Below are positions 16,703 through 24,450 of a DNA stretch of 64,000 bases, piece after piece. This stretch comes from Nocardia salmonicida NBRC 13393. Lineage in GTDB: Bacteria > Actinomycetota > Actinomycetes > Mycobacteriales > Mycobacteriaceae. The notes below the pieces were generated by a model. That model saw only the letters and a list, made by a program, of their open reading frames with translations. It had not been told where the DNA came from and searched no databases. The stretch spans positions 156,584-220,583 of the forward strand of contig NZ_BDBR01000013.1 of the NCBI RefSeq assembly GCF_001613085.1, given 5' to 3'. Every line of letters begins with the position of its first letter. Positions within the stretch are counted from its first letter, which is position 1. Made by a program: the position numbers and the translations under genes.

Positions 16703-17191
16703 ATGACCACGTGGAGCCAGTTCACCGAAGAAGCACCGAGCGTCGCCGCCCTGTTCTCGCGTCGGCACCAGGCCACCGGCAAGCTGTGCATGCTCGCCAC
16801 CCTGCGTGCCGATGGATCGCCACGAATCAGCCCGATCGAACCGGTGATCTTCGAAGGCATGCTCGTCCTGGCCGGCATGCCGAACACCCGAAAATTCGAC
16901 GACCTCGCCCGCGACCCGCGCTTCTGCCTGCACACCGCCACCGTCGACACCATGGTCGCCGACGGCGACGCGAAACTCTTCGGCACCGTCACCGACCTCC
17001 AGGATGAAACCGTCCACGCCCGCTTCGCCCAAAAGCTGTTCGACGACAGCGGTTTCGACATCCGCGGCCAGAAGTTCGACCACTTCTACATCGCCGACCT
17101 CACTGGCGCCTCGACGGTCGAAGTCGTCGACGACCGCCTCGACATCACCGTCTGGAAACCCGGTGCGGGCGAAACGATCGTCCACAAATGA
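16703..17191 (+). CDS. Pyridoxamine-5'-phosphate-oxidase-like flavin split-barrel protein
   Basis: 162 residues from the ATG at 16703; the frame from 16673 would run through the operator. It is a PNPOx-like FMN or F420/heme-binding split beta-barrel with 'LCMLATLRADGSPRISPIEPVI' (quoted as a block up to the first strand pair) and 'NTRKFDDLARDPRFCLHT'. Such proteins reduce small ligands or bind haem or F420 in actinomycetes. The specific cofactor cannot be decided. It is likely controlled by the divergent WYL regulator. Confidence 0.82.
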   Translation: MTTWSQFTEEAPSVAALFSRRHQATGKLCMLATLRADGSPRISPIEPVIFEGMLVLAGMPNTRKFDDLARDPRFCLHTATVDTMVADGDAKLFGTVTDLQDETVHARFAQKLFDDSGFDIRGQKFDHFYIADLTGASTVEVVDDRLDITVWKPGAGETIVHK

Positions 17192-17285
17192 GCTGATCGA
17201 AGGCTGCCTGGTGCAGTGAGTGGGGTGAGGATCGGCCGCGCGCGGTTTCGCGGATCGGCGGTGGCACTGTGCCACGATGACCTGC

Positions 17286-17798
17286 ATGGATCTGCTCGCT
17301 TCCGCTGGTGCCGGCGATCCCTCGCCGATCGTCTCGCTGTTCTGGATCGCGCTCATCGCGGTGGTCGCGCCGCTGCTGTCGCGGCTGGTGCGCGGGTATC
17401 TGCCGGATGTGGTGATCCTGCTGGTGGCCGGGGCGGTGATCGGGCCGCATGTGCTCGGGTGGGCGAGTAGCGCGGGCGGCGTCGACCTGGTCAGCGAGTT
17501 GGGGCTGGGGATGCTGTTCCTGCTGGCGGGCTACGAGCTCGATCCGCTCATGCCGCGCGGGGACAACCTGCCGACCGGTCGCGAGCGGGTCGAATTGGCC
17601 CTCTACGCCGCGACAGGCCTGCCGATTATCGTCGCGGTGACCCAGGTCGCCACCCAAACCGGCTTGTTGAAAGCCGATGTCGCCTCGATCCTGGTCGCGG
17701 CGGGCGCGATGACCGTTCTGGTGTTTCCGCTGGTAGCGCGTCTGATCGGGCCTCGGAGGCGAAGTCGGTCACACCCGCTCATGAATGAGATTGCATAG
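17286..17798 (+). pseudogene. Internally deleted CPA2-type cation:proton antiporter
   Basis: The 170-residue frame matches only the two ends of a Kef/CPA2 Na+(K+)/H+ antiporter, normally about 400 residues. The N-terminal half has the first three helices and the landmark 'ELGLGMLFLLAGYELDP'. Right after it comes 'RVELALYAATGLPIIVAVTQVA', which belongs to the last helices. Roughly 220-250 residues, including the ion-binding core, are missing, yet the frame stays open. The final codons run into the arg operator (17781-17812), and its C-terminal 'HPLMNEIA' is operator-encoded. It is therefore probably a non-functional remnant, although a residual small membrane protein cannot be excluded. Confidence 0.75.
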
Positions 17799-17812
17799 TC
17801 GTGCATAATCAT
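17781..17812. promoter_or_regulatory. ARG-box operator upstream of argC
   Basis: A 32-bp element containing ATGAATGAGATTGCAT followed by two TGCATA half-sites. 29 of 32 positions are identical to the element before argG at 27473-27504, and the AT-rich character resembles ArgR sites. It lies 3 bp upstream of the argC ATG and overlaps the 3' end of the antiporter remnant. Repression by ArgR with arginine is inferred. Confidence 0.85.
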
Positions 17813-17815
17813 CAC

Positions 17816-18874
17816 ATGGTTGATTCGTCGGGAGGACCCGTGTTGCGGGTGGCGGTTGCCGGTGCGAGTGGATACGCCGGTGGCGAAGTGTTGCGTCTAC
17901 TGCTCGGGCATCCCGAATACCGAGCCGGGCGCCTCGAGATCGGGGCGCTGACCGCGGGTTCCAACGCGGGCACCGCGCTGGGCGCGCTCCAGCCGCACCT
18001 GCTGCCGCTGGCCGACCGGATCCTCGACGAGACCACCCCCGAAATCCTGGCCGGTCACGACATCGTGTTCCTCGGCCTCCCGCACGGCCAGTCCGGCGCC
18101 ATCGCGGCCGCCCTGTCCGACGAGACGGTCATCATCGACTGCGGCGCCGACTACCGGCTCGCCGACGCCGCCGCCTGGGAGAAGTACTACGGCAGCCCCT
18201 ATGCGGGCAGCTGGCCCTACGGTCTGCCCGAACTGCCCGGTGGACGGGCGAAGCTCACCGGCGCCCGGCGGATCGCGGTGCCCGGCTGCTATCCGACCGT
18301 GTCGAGTGTGGCGCTGGCCCCGGCGATCGCCGCCGGGATCATCGAACCCGCCGTGAATGTCGTTGCCGTGAGCGGCACTTCGGGTGCCGGTCGCAAGCTC
18401 GATATCGGTCTGCTCGGTTCCGAGGTGATGGGCAGCGTTCGGGCCTACGGCATCGCGGGCGCGCACCGGCACACCCCCGAGATAGCGCAGAACCTGAAAG
18501 CCGCGGGCGGCGTGGATGTCTCGGTGTCGTTCACCCCCGTGCTGGCGCCGATGCCGCGCGGCATCCTCGCCACCTGCACCGCCCCGGTGACCGTCGATGC
18601 CGCGCAGGCGCGCGCCGTCTACGAAAAAGCCTATGCCGACGAACCTTTCGTGCACCTGCTGCCCGAAGGCGTACTGCCGCAGACCGGTTCGGTACTCGGC
18701 TCCAACGCCATCACCCTGCAGGTGACCGTCGATGTCGACGCGGGCCTGCTCGTGGTGATCGGCGCGATCGACAACTTGACCAAGGGCACCGCGGGCGCCG
18801 CGGTGCAATCGATGAATCTGGCCGTCGGATTCGACGAGACCGCAGGACTTTCCACCGTAGGAGTGGCACCGTGA
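17816..18874 (+). CDS. argC: N-acetyl-gamma-glutamyl-phosphate reductase
   Basis: NADPH-dependent reduction of N-acetylglutamyl-phosphate to the semialdehyde, the third arginine step. 352 residues with 'AVAGASGYAGGEVLRLLLGHP' Rossmann start (seen as a block), the catalytic Cys in 'VPGCYPT' (about residue 156) and His in 'GAHRHTPEI'. Start choice is uncertain: ATG 17816 directly follows the operator and would give a near-leaderless transcript, while GTG 17840 has GGAGG at 17831-17835. It heads an operon in which every junction to argF overlaps by four bases (GTGA with argJ). Confidence 0.97.
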   Translation: MVDSSGGPVLRVAVAGASGYAGGEVLRLLLGHPEYRAGRLEIGALTAGSNAGTALGALQPHLLPLADRILDETTPEILAGHDIVFLGLPHGQSGAIAAALSDETVIIDCGADYRLADAAAWEKYYGSPYAGSWPYGLPELPGGRAKLTGARRIAVPGCYPTVSSVALAPAIAAGIIEPAVNVVAVSGTSGAGRKLDIGLLGSEVMGSVRAYGIAGAHRHTPEIAQNLKAAGGVDVSVSFTPVLAPMPRGILATCTAPVTVDAAQARAVYEKAYADEPFVHLLPEGVLPQTGSVLGSNAITLQVTVDVDAGLLVVIGAIDNLTKGTAGAAVQSMNLAVGFDETAGLSTVGVAP

Positions 18875-20097
18875 CTACCCCTGATCCGCAGACCCCGGAC
18901 CACGGCAAACTGATCCACACCCAGGGCGTCACCGCGCCGCTCGGCTTCCGCGCGGCGGGCATCGCGGCCGGTATCAAGGCCAGCGGCAAGCTGGACCTCG
19001 CACTGGTGCTCAACGAGGGCCCCGAGTACTCGGCCGCCGGTGTGTTCACCAGCAACCAGGTCAAGGCCGCGCCGGTGCTGTGGTCGCAGCAGGTACTCAA
19101 GACCGGTCACGTGCGCGCGGTGATCCTGAACTCCGGTGGCGCGAACGCCTGCACCGGCCACGGCGGCTTCCAGGACACCCACAAGACCGCCGAGGAACTC
19201 GCCGCGGCACTGAGCAATTGGGGCACCGAGACCGGCGCGGGCGAGATCGCGGTCTGTTCCACCGGTCTCATCGGTGACCGCCTGCCGATGGACAAGCTCG
19301 TCCCCGGCATCACCGAGATCGTGCACGAGATGGGCGGCGGCATGTCGGGTGGCTCCGATGCCGCCCACGCCATCATGACCACCGATACCGTGCCGAAGGA
19401 GTCGGCGTTCCACAGCGAGGACAAGTGGAATGTCGGCGGCATGGCCAAGGGCGCCGGCATGCTCGCGCCGTCGCTGGCCACCATGCTCGTCGTGCTCACC
19501 ACCGACGCCGTCGCCACGCCCGACCAGCTCGATTCCGCGCTGCGCAAGGCCACGAAGTACACCTTCGACCGGCTCGATGTCGACGGCTCCTGCTCCACCA
19601 ACGACACCGTGCTGCTGCTGGCCAACGGCGCCAGCGGCGTGGCGCCGTCGCAGGAGGATCTCGACGCCGCGGTGTTCACCGTGTGTGACGACCTGGCCGC
19701 CCAGCTGATGGCCGACGCCGAGGGCGTCACCAAGCGGGTCCAGGTCACCGTCGCCGGCGCGGCCTCCGAGGGCGAGGCGCTCACCGTCGCCCGCGCGGTC
19801 GCCCGCGACAGTCTGGTCAAGACCGCGTTGTTCGGCTCCGACCCGAACTGGGGTCGCGTGCTCGCCGCCGTCGGCATCGCGCCGGTGACCCTCGATCCGA
19901 ACCGGATCGCGGTGTCGTTCAACGGCAATCCGGTCTGCGTCGACAGTGTCGGCGCGCCCGGTGCCCGCGAGGTCGACCTGTCCGGCGAAGACATCGACGT
20001 GCTGATCGAGCTGAATGTGGGCGAGGGCACCGCGATGGTGCGTACCACCGACCTCTCGCATGCCTACGTCGAAGAGAACTCGGCGTACAGCTCATGA
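18871..20097 (+). CDS. argJ: Bifunctional glutamate N-acetyltransferase / ornithine acetyltransferase
   Basis: 408 residues. It transfers acetyl from N-acetylornithine to glutamate (cyclic pathway), and the bifunctional type also uses acetyl-CoA. The precursor self-cleaves before the Thr in 'KGAGMLAPSLATML' (about residue 200) into alpha and beta chains. Other marks are 'GGANACTGHGG', the oxyanion-hole Thr-Gly in 'CSTGLIGDRLPM', and 'FGSDPNWGR' near the C-terminus. GTG start overlaps the argC stop, and GTAGGAG lies upstream. Because ArgJ recycles acetyl groups, no argA or argE is needed here. Confidence 0.98.
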   Translation: MTTPDPQTPDHGKLIHTQGVTAPLGFRAAGIAAGIKASGKLDLALVLNEGPEYSAAGVFTSNQVKAAPVLWSQQVLKTGHVRAVILNSGGANACTGHGGFQDTHKTAEELAAALSNWGTETGAGEIAVCSTGLIGDRLPMDKLVPGITEIVHEMGGGMSGGSDAAHAIMTTDTVPKESAFHSEDKWNVGGMAKGAGMLAPSLATMLVVLTTDAVATPDQLDSALRKATKYTFDRLDVDGSCSTNDTVLLLANGASGVAPSQEDLDAAVFTVCDDLAAQLMADAEGVTKRVQVTVAGAASEGEALTVARAVARDSLVKTALFGSDPNWGRVLAAVGIAPVTLDPNRIAVSFNGNPVCVDSVGAPGAREVDLSGEDIDVLIELNVGEGTAMVRTTDLSHAYVEENSAYSS

Positions 20098-21008
20098 GTA
20101 GCAGTGCGGTGCACAACCTTTCGGCGTTGGACAAAGCGCACGTGCTCGCCGACGCGCTGCCGTGGCTGCAGAAGTTCCGCGACAAGATCGTGGTCGTGAA
20201 GTACGGCGGCAATGCCATGGTCGACGACGAACTCAAGGACGCCTTCGCCACCGACATGGTGTTCCTGCGCACCGTCGGCGTACATCCGGTGGTCGTGCAC
20301 GGCGGTGGCCCGCAGATCAACGCCATGCTGAAAAGGCTCGGTATGGCAGGCGAATTCCGCGGCGGCTTCCGCGTCACCACCCCCGAGGTGATGGACGTGG
20401 TGCGGATGGTGCTGTTCGGTCAGGTCGGCCGTGAGCTCGTCGGGCTGATCAACGCGCACGGCCCGTACGCGGTCGGCATCTCCGGTGAGGACGCGCACCT
20501 GTTCACCGCCACCCGGCGCACCGTCGCCGTCGAGGGCGTCGCCACCGACATCGGCCTGGTCGGCGACGTCACCGAGGTCAACCCCGGCGCCGTGCTCGAC
20601 CTGATCGACGCGGGCCGCATCCCGGTGGTCTCCACCATCGCCCCCGACGCCGACGGCGTGGTGCACAACATCAACGCCGACACCGCCGCCGCCGCGCTGG
20701 CCGAGGGCATCGGCGCGGAGAAGCTCGTGGTGCTCACCGACATCGAGGGCCTCTACACCGACTGGCCGGACCGCTCCTCGCTGACCAGTCAGATCGACGC
20801 CGACGCGTTGGCGAAGTTGCTGCCGCGCCTGGATGCGGGCATGGTGCCGAAGATGGAAGCGTGCTTGCGCGCCGTGCTCGGCGGGGTCCCCAGTGCTCAC
20901 GTGATCGACGGGCGCGTGCCGCATTCGGTACTACTGGAACTGTTCACCGGAGAAGGAATCGGAACCATGGTGACCCCCGCCGGGTCGCCGGATGGAACGC
21001 AATCATGA
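20094..21008 (+). CDS. argB: Acetylglutamate kinase
   Basis: 304-residue amino-acid-kinase-family enzyme phosphorylating N-acetylglutamate. The nucleotide/substrate blocks are 'VVKYGGNAMVDDELK' (residues about 34-48), 'HGGGPQINAML', 'GFRVTTPEVMDVVRMVLFGQV' (regulatory/substrate segment) and 'DIEGLYTDW'. The N-terminal extension of about 25 residues ('LSALDKAHVLADALPWL') is the helix found in arginine-inhibited hexameric enzymes, so feedback inhibition is likely. ATGA overlaps join it to argJ and argD. Confidence 0.98.
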   Translation: MSSSAVHNLSALDKAHVLADALPWLQKFRDKIVVVKYGGNAMVDDELKDAFATDMVFLRTVGVHPVVVHGGGPQINAMLKRLGMAGEFRGGFRVTTPEVMDVVRMVLFGQVGRELVGLINAHGPYAVGISGEDAHLFTATRRTVAVEGVATDIGLVGDVTEVNPGAVLDLIDAGRIPVVSTIAPDADGVVHNINADTAAAALAEGIGAEKLVVLTDIEGLYTDWPDRSSLTSQIDADALAKLLPRLDAGMVPKMEACLRAVLGGVPSAHVIDGRVPHSVLLELFTGEGIGTMVTPAGSPDGTQS

Positions 21009-22207
21009 GCGAAGTAGAGAAGCTGCAGCAGCGGTGGTCGGCCGCGATGATGGACAACTACGGCACCCCGAAGGTCGCGCTGGTGCGCGGCGCCGGTGCG
21101 GTGCTCTACGACGCCGATGGCAAGCGCTACATCGACTTCCTCGGTGGCATCGCGGTCAACAGCCTCGGCCACGCCCACCCCGCCATCCTGGAAGCGGTCA
21201 CCCAGCAACTGGGCACGCTCGGCCACGTGTCGAACCTGTACGCCAGCGAGCCCGTGATCGAGCTGGCCGAGAAGCTGCTGGCCCACTTCGGCGACGGTGA
21301 GGGCAAGGCGTTCTTCTGCAACTCCGGCACCGAGGCCAACGAGGCCGCGTTCAAGATCGCGCGGCTCACCGGACGGTCCAAGATCGTCGCCGCCGAGGAG
21401 GCGTTCCACGGACGCACCATGGGCGCGCTCGCCCTGACCGGTCAGCCGGCCAAGCGGACGCCGTTCGAGCCGATGCCGCCCGGCGTCGTGCACGTGCCCT
21501 ACGGTGACGCCGCCGCGCTCGAAGCCGTGGTCGATTCCGACACCGCCGCGGTATTCCTCGAGCCCATGATGGGGGAGAGCGGTGTGGTCGTCCCGCCGTT
21601 CGACTACCTGGCCAAGGCGCGCGAGATCACCTCGCGGGCCGGGGCGCTGCTGATCCTCGACGAGGTGCAAACCGGAATCGGGCGCACCGGAACGTTTTTC
21701 GCGCACCAGGCGGCGGGCATCGTGCCCGACGCGATCACCCTGGCCAAGGGCCTCGGTGGTGGGCTGCCGATCGGTGCCGTGCTGGCCCAGGGCCGGGCCG
21801 CCGAACTGCTCACGCCGGGTCTGCACGGCACCACCTTCGGCGGCAATCCCGTCTGTGCCGCGGCGGCTCTGGCCGTGCTGCGCACGATCGACTCCGACAA
21901 CCTGCTGACCCACGTGGAGTGGGTGGGCAAGAAGCTCAGCGACGGCATCGCGCTGCTCGAGCATCCGGAGATCGACCACGTGCGTGGGGCGGGTCTGCTC
22001 ATCGGCATCGTGCTGAAGAACAACATCTCCGCCTATGTCGACGAACGGGCGCGCGAGGCCGGCTACCTGCTGAACCCCGCCAAGCCCGACGTGATCCGGT
22101 TGGCGCCGCCCCTGGTGCTCACCGAAACCCAGGCCGATAATTTCGTCGCCGACCTGCCCGAGATCCTCGACAAGGCCGCCGCCGATGCTAAGGGAGCGAC
22201 CAAGTGA
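21005..22207 (+). CDS. argD: Acetylornithine aminotransferase
   Basis: 400-residue class III PLP aminotransferase that converts acetylglutamate semialdehyde to N-acetylornithine using glutamate. Marks are 'FCNSGTEANEAAFKIAR', 'EAFHGRTMGALALTGQ', 'LLILDEVQTGIGRTG' and the PLP lysine in 'ITLAKGLGGGLPIGA' (about residue 249). The true start is the ATG at 21005 overlapping the argB stop; the frame extending back to 20861 lies inside argB. The C-terminus ends in the usual 'FVADLPEIL' helix. It may also serve lysine biosynthesis, as in relatives. Confidence 0.98.
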   Translation: MSEVEKLQQRWSAAMMDNYGTPKVALVRGAGAVLYDADGKRYIDFLGGIAVNSLGHAHPAILEAVTQQLGTLGHVSNLYASEPVIELAEKLLAHFGDGEGKAFFCNSGTEANEAAFKIARLTGRSKIVAAEEAFHGRTMGALALTGQPAKRTPFEPMPPGVVHVPYGDAAALEAVVDSDTAAVFLEPMMGESGVVVPPFDYLAKAREITSRAGALLILDEVQTGIGRTGTFFAHQAAGIVPDAITLAKGLGGGLPIGAVLAQGRAAELLTPGLHGTTFGGNPVCAAAALAVLRTIDSDNLLTHVEWVGKKLSDGIALLEHPEIDHVRGAGLLIGIVLKNNISAYVDERAREAGYLLNPAKPDVIRLAPPLVLTETQADNFVADLPEILDKAAADAKGATK

Positions 22208-23136
22208 CCCTGCGTCATTTCTTGCGCGACGACGATGTGACCCAGGCCGAACAGGCCGAAATTCTCGCCATCGCCGCCGCATTGAAGAAGGACCCCTTCC
22301 TGCACCGGCCGCTGGACGGCCCGCGCGGGGTCGGCGTGATCTTCGAGAAGAACTCCACCCGCACCCGCTTCTCGTTCGAGCTCGGCATCGCGCAGCTCGG
22401 CGGGCACGCGGTGGTCGTCGACGGCCGCGACACCCAGTTGGGTCGTGAGGAAACCCTCGGCGACACCGGCAGCGTGCTCTCGCGCTACGTCGACGCTATC
22501 GTGTGGCGGACCTTCGAACAGGCCCGCCTCGACGAGATGGCCGTCACCGCAACGGTTCCCGTGGTGAACGCGCTGTCCAACGAGTTCCACCCCTGCCAGG
22601 TGCTCGCCGATCTGCAGACGATCAGCGAGCGCAAGGGTTCGCTCGCCGGGCTGAACCTCACCTACTTCGGCGACGGCGCCAACAATATGGCGCACTCGCT
22701 GTTGCTCGGTGGCGTGACGGCGGGCATGAACGTGACCGTGGCCGCGCCCGCGGGCTTCGAACCGCTGCCGTGGATCCTGGACGCCGCCGCCAAGCGGGCC
22801 GCGGAAACCGGTGCGACCGTGTCGGTCACGGGTGACCCGGTGGTCGGCGCGACCGGCGCGGACGTGCTCGTCACCGACACCTGGACCTCCATGGGTCAAG
22901 AGAACGACGGTCTCGACCGCGTCGGCCCGTTCCGTCCGTTCCAACTCAACACGGAGCTGCTCGCCCACGCCGCTTCGGAAGCGATTGTGCTGCACTGTCT
23001 TCCGGCACACCGCGGCGAGGAGATCACCGACGAAGTGCTCGACGGCGAACACAGCGTGGTCTGGGACGAAGCCGAGAACCGCCTGCACGCCCAGAAGGCG
23101 CTGCTGGTGTGGCTGCTCGCGAAAGCCGCCGCGTGA
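22204..23136 (+). CDS. argF: Ornithine carbamoyltransferase
   Basis: 310 residues. It forms citrulline from ornithine and carbamoyl phosphate. It has the carbamoyl-phosphate motif 'FEKNSTRTRFSFE' (about residue 48), the 'NALSNEFHPCQVLADLQT' His-Pro-Cys-Gln ornithine-side motif, and the 'LHCLPAHRGEEITDEV' catalytic Cys motif (about residue 265). GTG start overlapping the argD stop (GTGA). It is followed by a 114-bp gap before argR that contains a small coupled reading frame and repeat-like sequence. Confidence 0.98.
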   Translation: MTLRHFLRDDDVTQAEQAEILAIAAALKKDPFLHRPLDGPRGVGVIFEKNSTRTRFSFELGIAQLGGHAVVVDGRDTQLGREETLGDTGSVLSRYVDAIVWRTFEQARLDEMAVTATVPVVNALSNEFHPCQVLADLQTISERKGSLAGLNLTYFGDGANNMAHSLLLGGVTAGMNVTVAAPAGFEPLPWILDAAAKRAAETGATVSVTGDPVVGATGADVLVTDTWTSMGQENDGLDRVGPFRPFQLNTELLAHAASEAIVLHCLPAHRGEEITDEVLDGEHSVVWDEAENRLHAQKALLVWLLAKAAA

Positions 23137-23170
23137 GACCGCGAACCGGGGCCGGCGTGGAGGCCGGGCG

Positions 23171-23254
23171 ATGAGCGAGCGCAGCGAGCGGCCGGAAAAC
23201 ACAGCCGCCCGTGCGGTCATGCCGGAGCCGAGCGACAGCGAGGCGCAGGCATGA
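23171..23254 (+). CDS. 27-codon leader reading frame coupled to argR, possibly repeat-derived
   Basis: An ATG-initiated frame of 27 codons ends in TGA overlapping the argR ATG (ATGA), the geometry of translational coupling. It begins 'MSERSERPEN'. The DNA at 23171-23189 (ATGAGCGAGCGCAGCGAGCG) resembles short GAGCG/GCGAGC interspersed repeats often seen before actinobacterial genes, and a second related stretch lies at 23226-23245. The peptide has no recognisable family and is rich in Ser, Glu and Ala. It could be a repeat that simply stays open, or a leader coupling argR translation to the upstream operon. Confidence 0.35.
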   Translation: MSERSERPENTAARAVMPEPSDSEAQA

Positions 23255-23754
23255 GCGCACCCGAGAAGGGCTCGCCCGCCATCGCCCGCACCCGCGCCGG
23301 CCGCCAGTCCCGCATCATCGAACTGCTGACCTCGCACTCGGTCCGCAGTCAGACCGAACTCGCCGCCCTGCTGTCGGCCGAGGGCATCGAAACCACCCAG
23401 GCCACCCTGTCGCGTGACCTCGACGAACTGGGTGCGGTGAAACTGCGCGCGGCCGACGGCGGCGCGGGCGTCTACATCGTCCCAGAGGACGGCAGCCCCG
23501 TGCGCGGGGTCACCGGCGGCACCGGCCGCCTGTCCAAACTCCTCGGCGACCTGCTCGTCTCCACCGACGCCAGCGGCAACCTCGCCGTCCTGCGTACCCC
23601 GCCCGGCGCCGCCCACTTCCTGGCCAGCGCCCTCGACCGCGCCGCCCTGCCCTACATCGTCGGCACGATCGCCGGCGACGACACCATCGCCGTCATCGCG
23701 CGCGAGCCACTCACCGGCGCCGAACTGGCGGCGAAGATCGAAGACCTGGCCTGA
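23251..23754 (+). CDS. argR: Arginine repressor ArgR
   Basis: 167 residues. The N-terminal winged helix (about 15-75, 'RQSRIIELLTSHSVRSQTELAALL' and 'TQATLSRDLDELGAVKLRA') binds ARG boxes. The C-terminal domain (about 95-165) forms hexamers and binds arginine through the typical 'VGTIAGDDTIAVIAREP' segment with its Asp pair. Likely targets in this window are the two near-identical elements at 17781-17812 and 27473-27504. It is the last gene of the argCJBDF run, and in other Corynebacteriales argG follows directly; here a 3.8-kb insert intervenes. Confidence 0.97.
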   Translation: MSAPEKGSPAIARTRAGRQSRIIELLTSHSVRSQTELAALLSAEGIETTQATLSRDLDELGAVKLRAADGGAGVYIVPEDGSPVRGVTGGTGRLSKLLGDLLVSTDASGNLAVLRTPPGAAHFLASALDRAALPYIVGTIAGDDTIAVIAREPLTGAELAAKIEDLA

Positions 23755-23760
23755 GTGCCG

Positions 23761-24324
23761 CTAGCGCTGGGCGCGGAGGCCGGCCAGCGCCACGTCGGTG
23801 AGCAGTGGGGCGGACTCCGGGGCGGCCTGGCAGCCCGCGCCGATGCCGTGGCCGAGGCGCAGGATGTCGCGGGGGCTCACCTCGGGGCGGATCGCGCCTG
23901 CCTCCTGCGCCGGGATCAGAACGCTGCCCGCGGCCTCGGCCAGCATGGTGGAGCAGGCGGTGAAAGTGTCCGAGGTTCGGTCGATGGCGGCTTTGAGAGT
24001 GGTTGCCAGGCCGTGCTTTTCGAGAATGTAGGTGACCAGTTCGCCGAACCAGGCGTCGAACGCGTCGAGGGGGGCGTGCGTTCGGCGTAGTTCGCCTGCC
24101 CGTGCGGCGAGTGTCTCGATATTGGCGCGATACACCGCTTCCATCAGCGTGGTGCGATTCGGGAAGTGGCGATACAGCGTTCCGGGACCGACCCCCGCGC
24201 GCCGCGCGATGTCGTCCAGCGGTGCGTCGGTGCCGTGCTCGGCGAACGCGTCGCGGGCGCAGTCGACGATGCGCTCGTAATTGCGGCGTGCGTCGGCGCG
24301 CATCGGCCGCGACGGTGCGTCCAC
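23761..24324 (-). CDS. TetR family repressor of the adjacent MFS exporter
   Basis: 187 residues. TetR HTH at about residues 10-55 ('RIVDCARDAFAEHGTDAPLDDIARRAGVGPGTLYRHFPNRTTLM', here split as the usual two blocks), then a ligand domain. The start chosen is GTG 24324, because GGAGG ends five bases upstream of it; the earlier GTG 24336 has no such site. It is divergent from the MFS gene across a 126-bp region with three copies of a 21-bp dyad. Local repression of an efflux pump in response to its substrate is the likely role. Its 3' end is 6 bp from argR, convergent. Confidence 0.9.
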   Translation of the reverse strand: MDAPSRPMRADARRNYERIVDCARDAFAEHGTDAPLDDIARRAGVGPGTLYRHFPNRTTLMEAVYRANIETLAARAGELRRTHAPLDAFDAWFGELVTYILEKHGLATTLKAAIDRTSDTFTACSTMLAEAAGSVLIPAQEAGAIRPEVSPRDILRLGHGIGAGCQAAPESAPLLTDVALAGLRAQR

Positions 24325-24339
24325 GAGATCCTCCACTGG

Positions 24340-24426
24340 AAACGGATGAAGTCTCCGTTTAGTCTTGCGGAACCGGAGACTTTCTCCCTATGCTAACTCT
24401 GTCATAAACGGAGAGTCTCTCCGTTT
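24340..24426. promoter_or_regulatory. Three 21-bp TetR operators between tetR and MFS gene
   Basis: Consensus dyad AAACGGAGA-N3-TCTCCGTTT. The copy at 24406-24426 is perfect. The copy at 24340-24360 matches 16 of 18 arm positions, and that at 24371-24391 about 15 of 18. The outer copies sit next to the tetR and MFS starts, so both promoters would be covered. Confidence 0.85.
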
Positions 24427-24450
24427 GAGTTCCTTGTTGATGGAGCGTTC

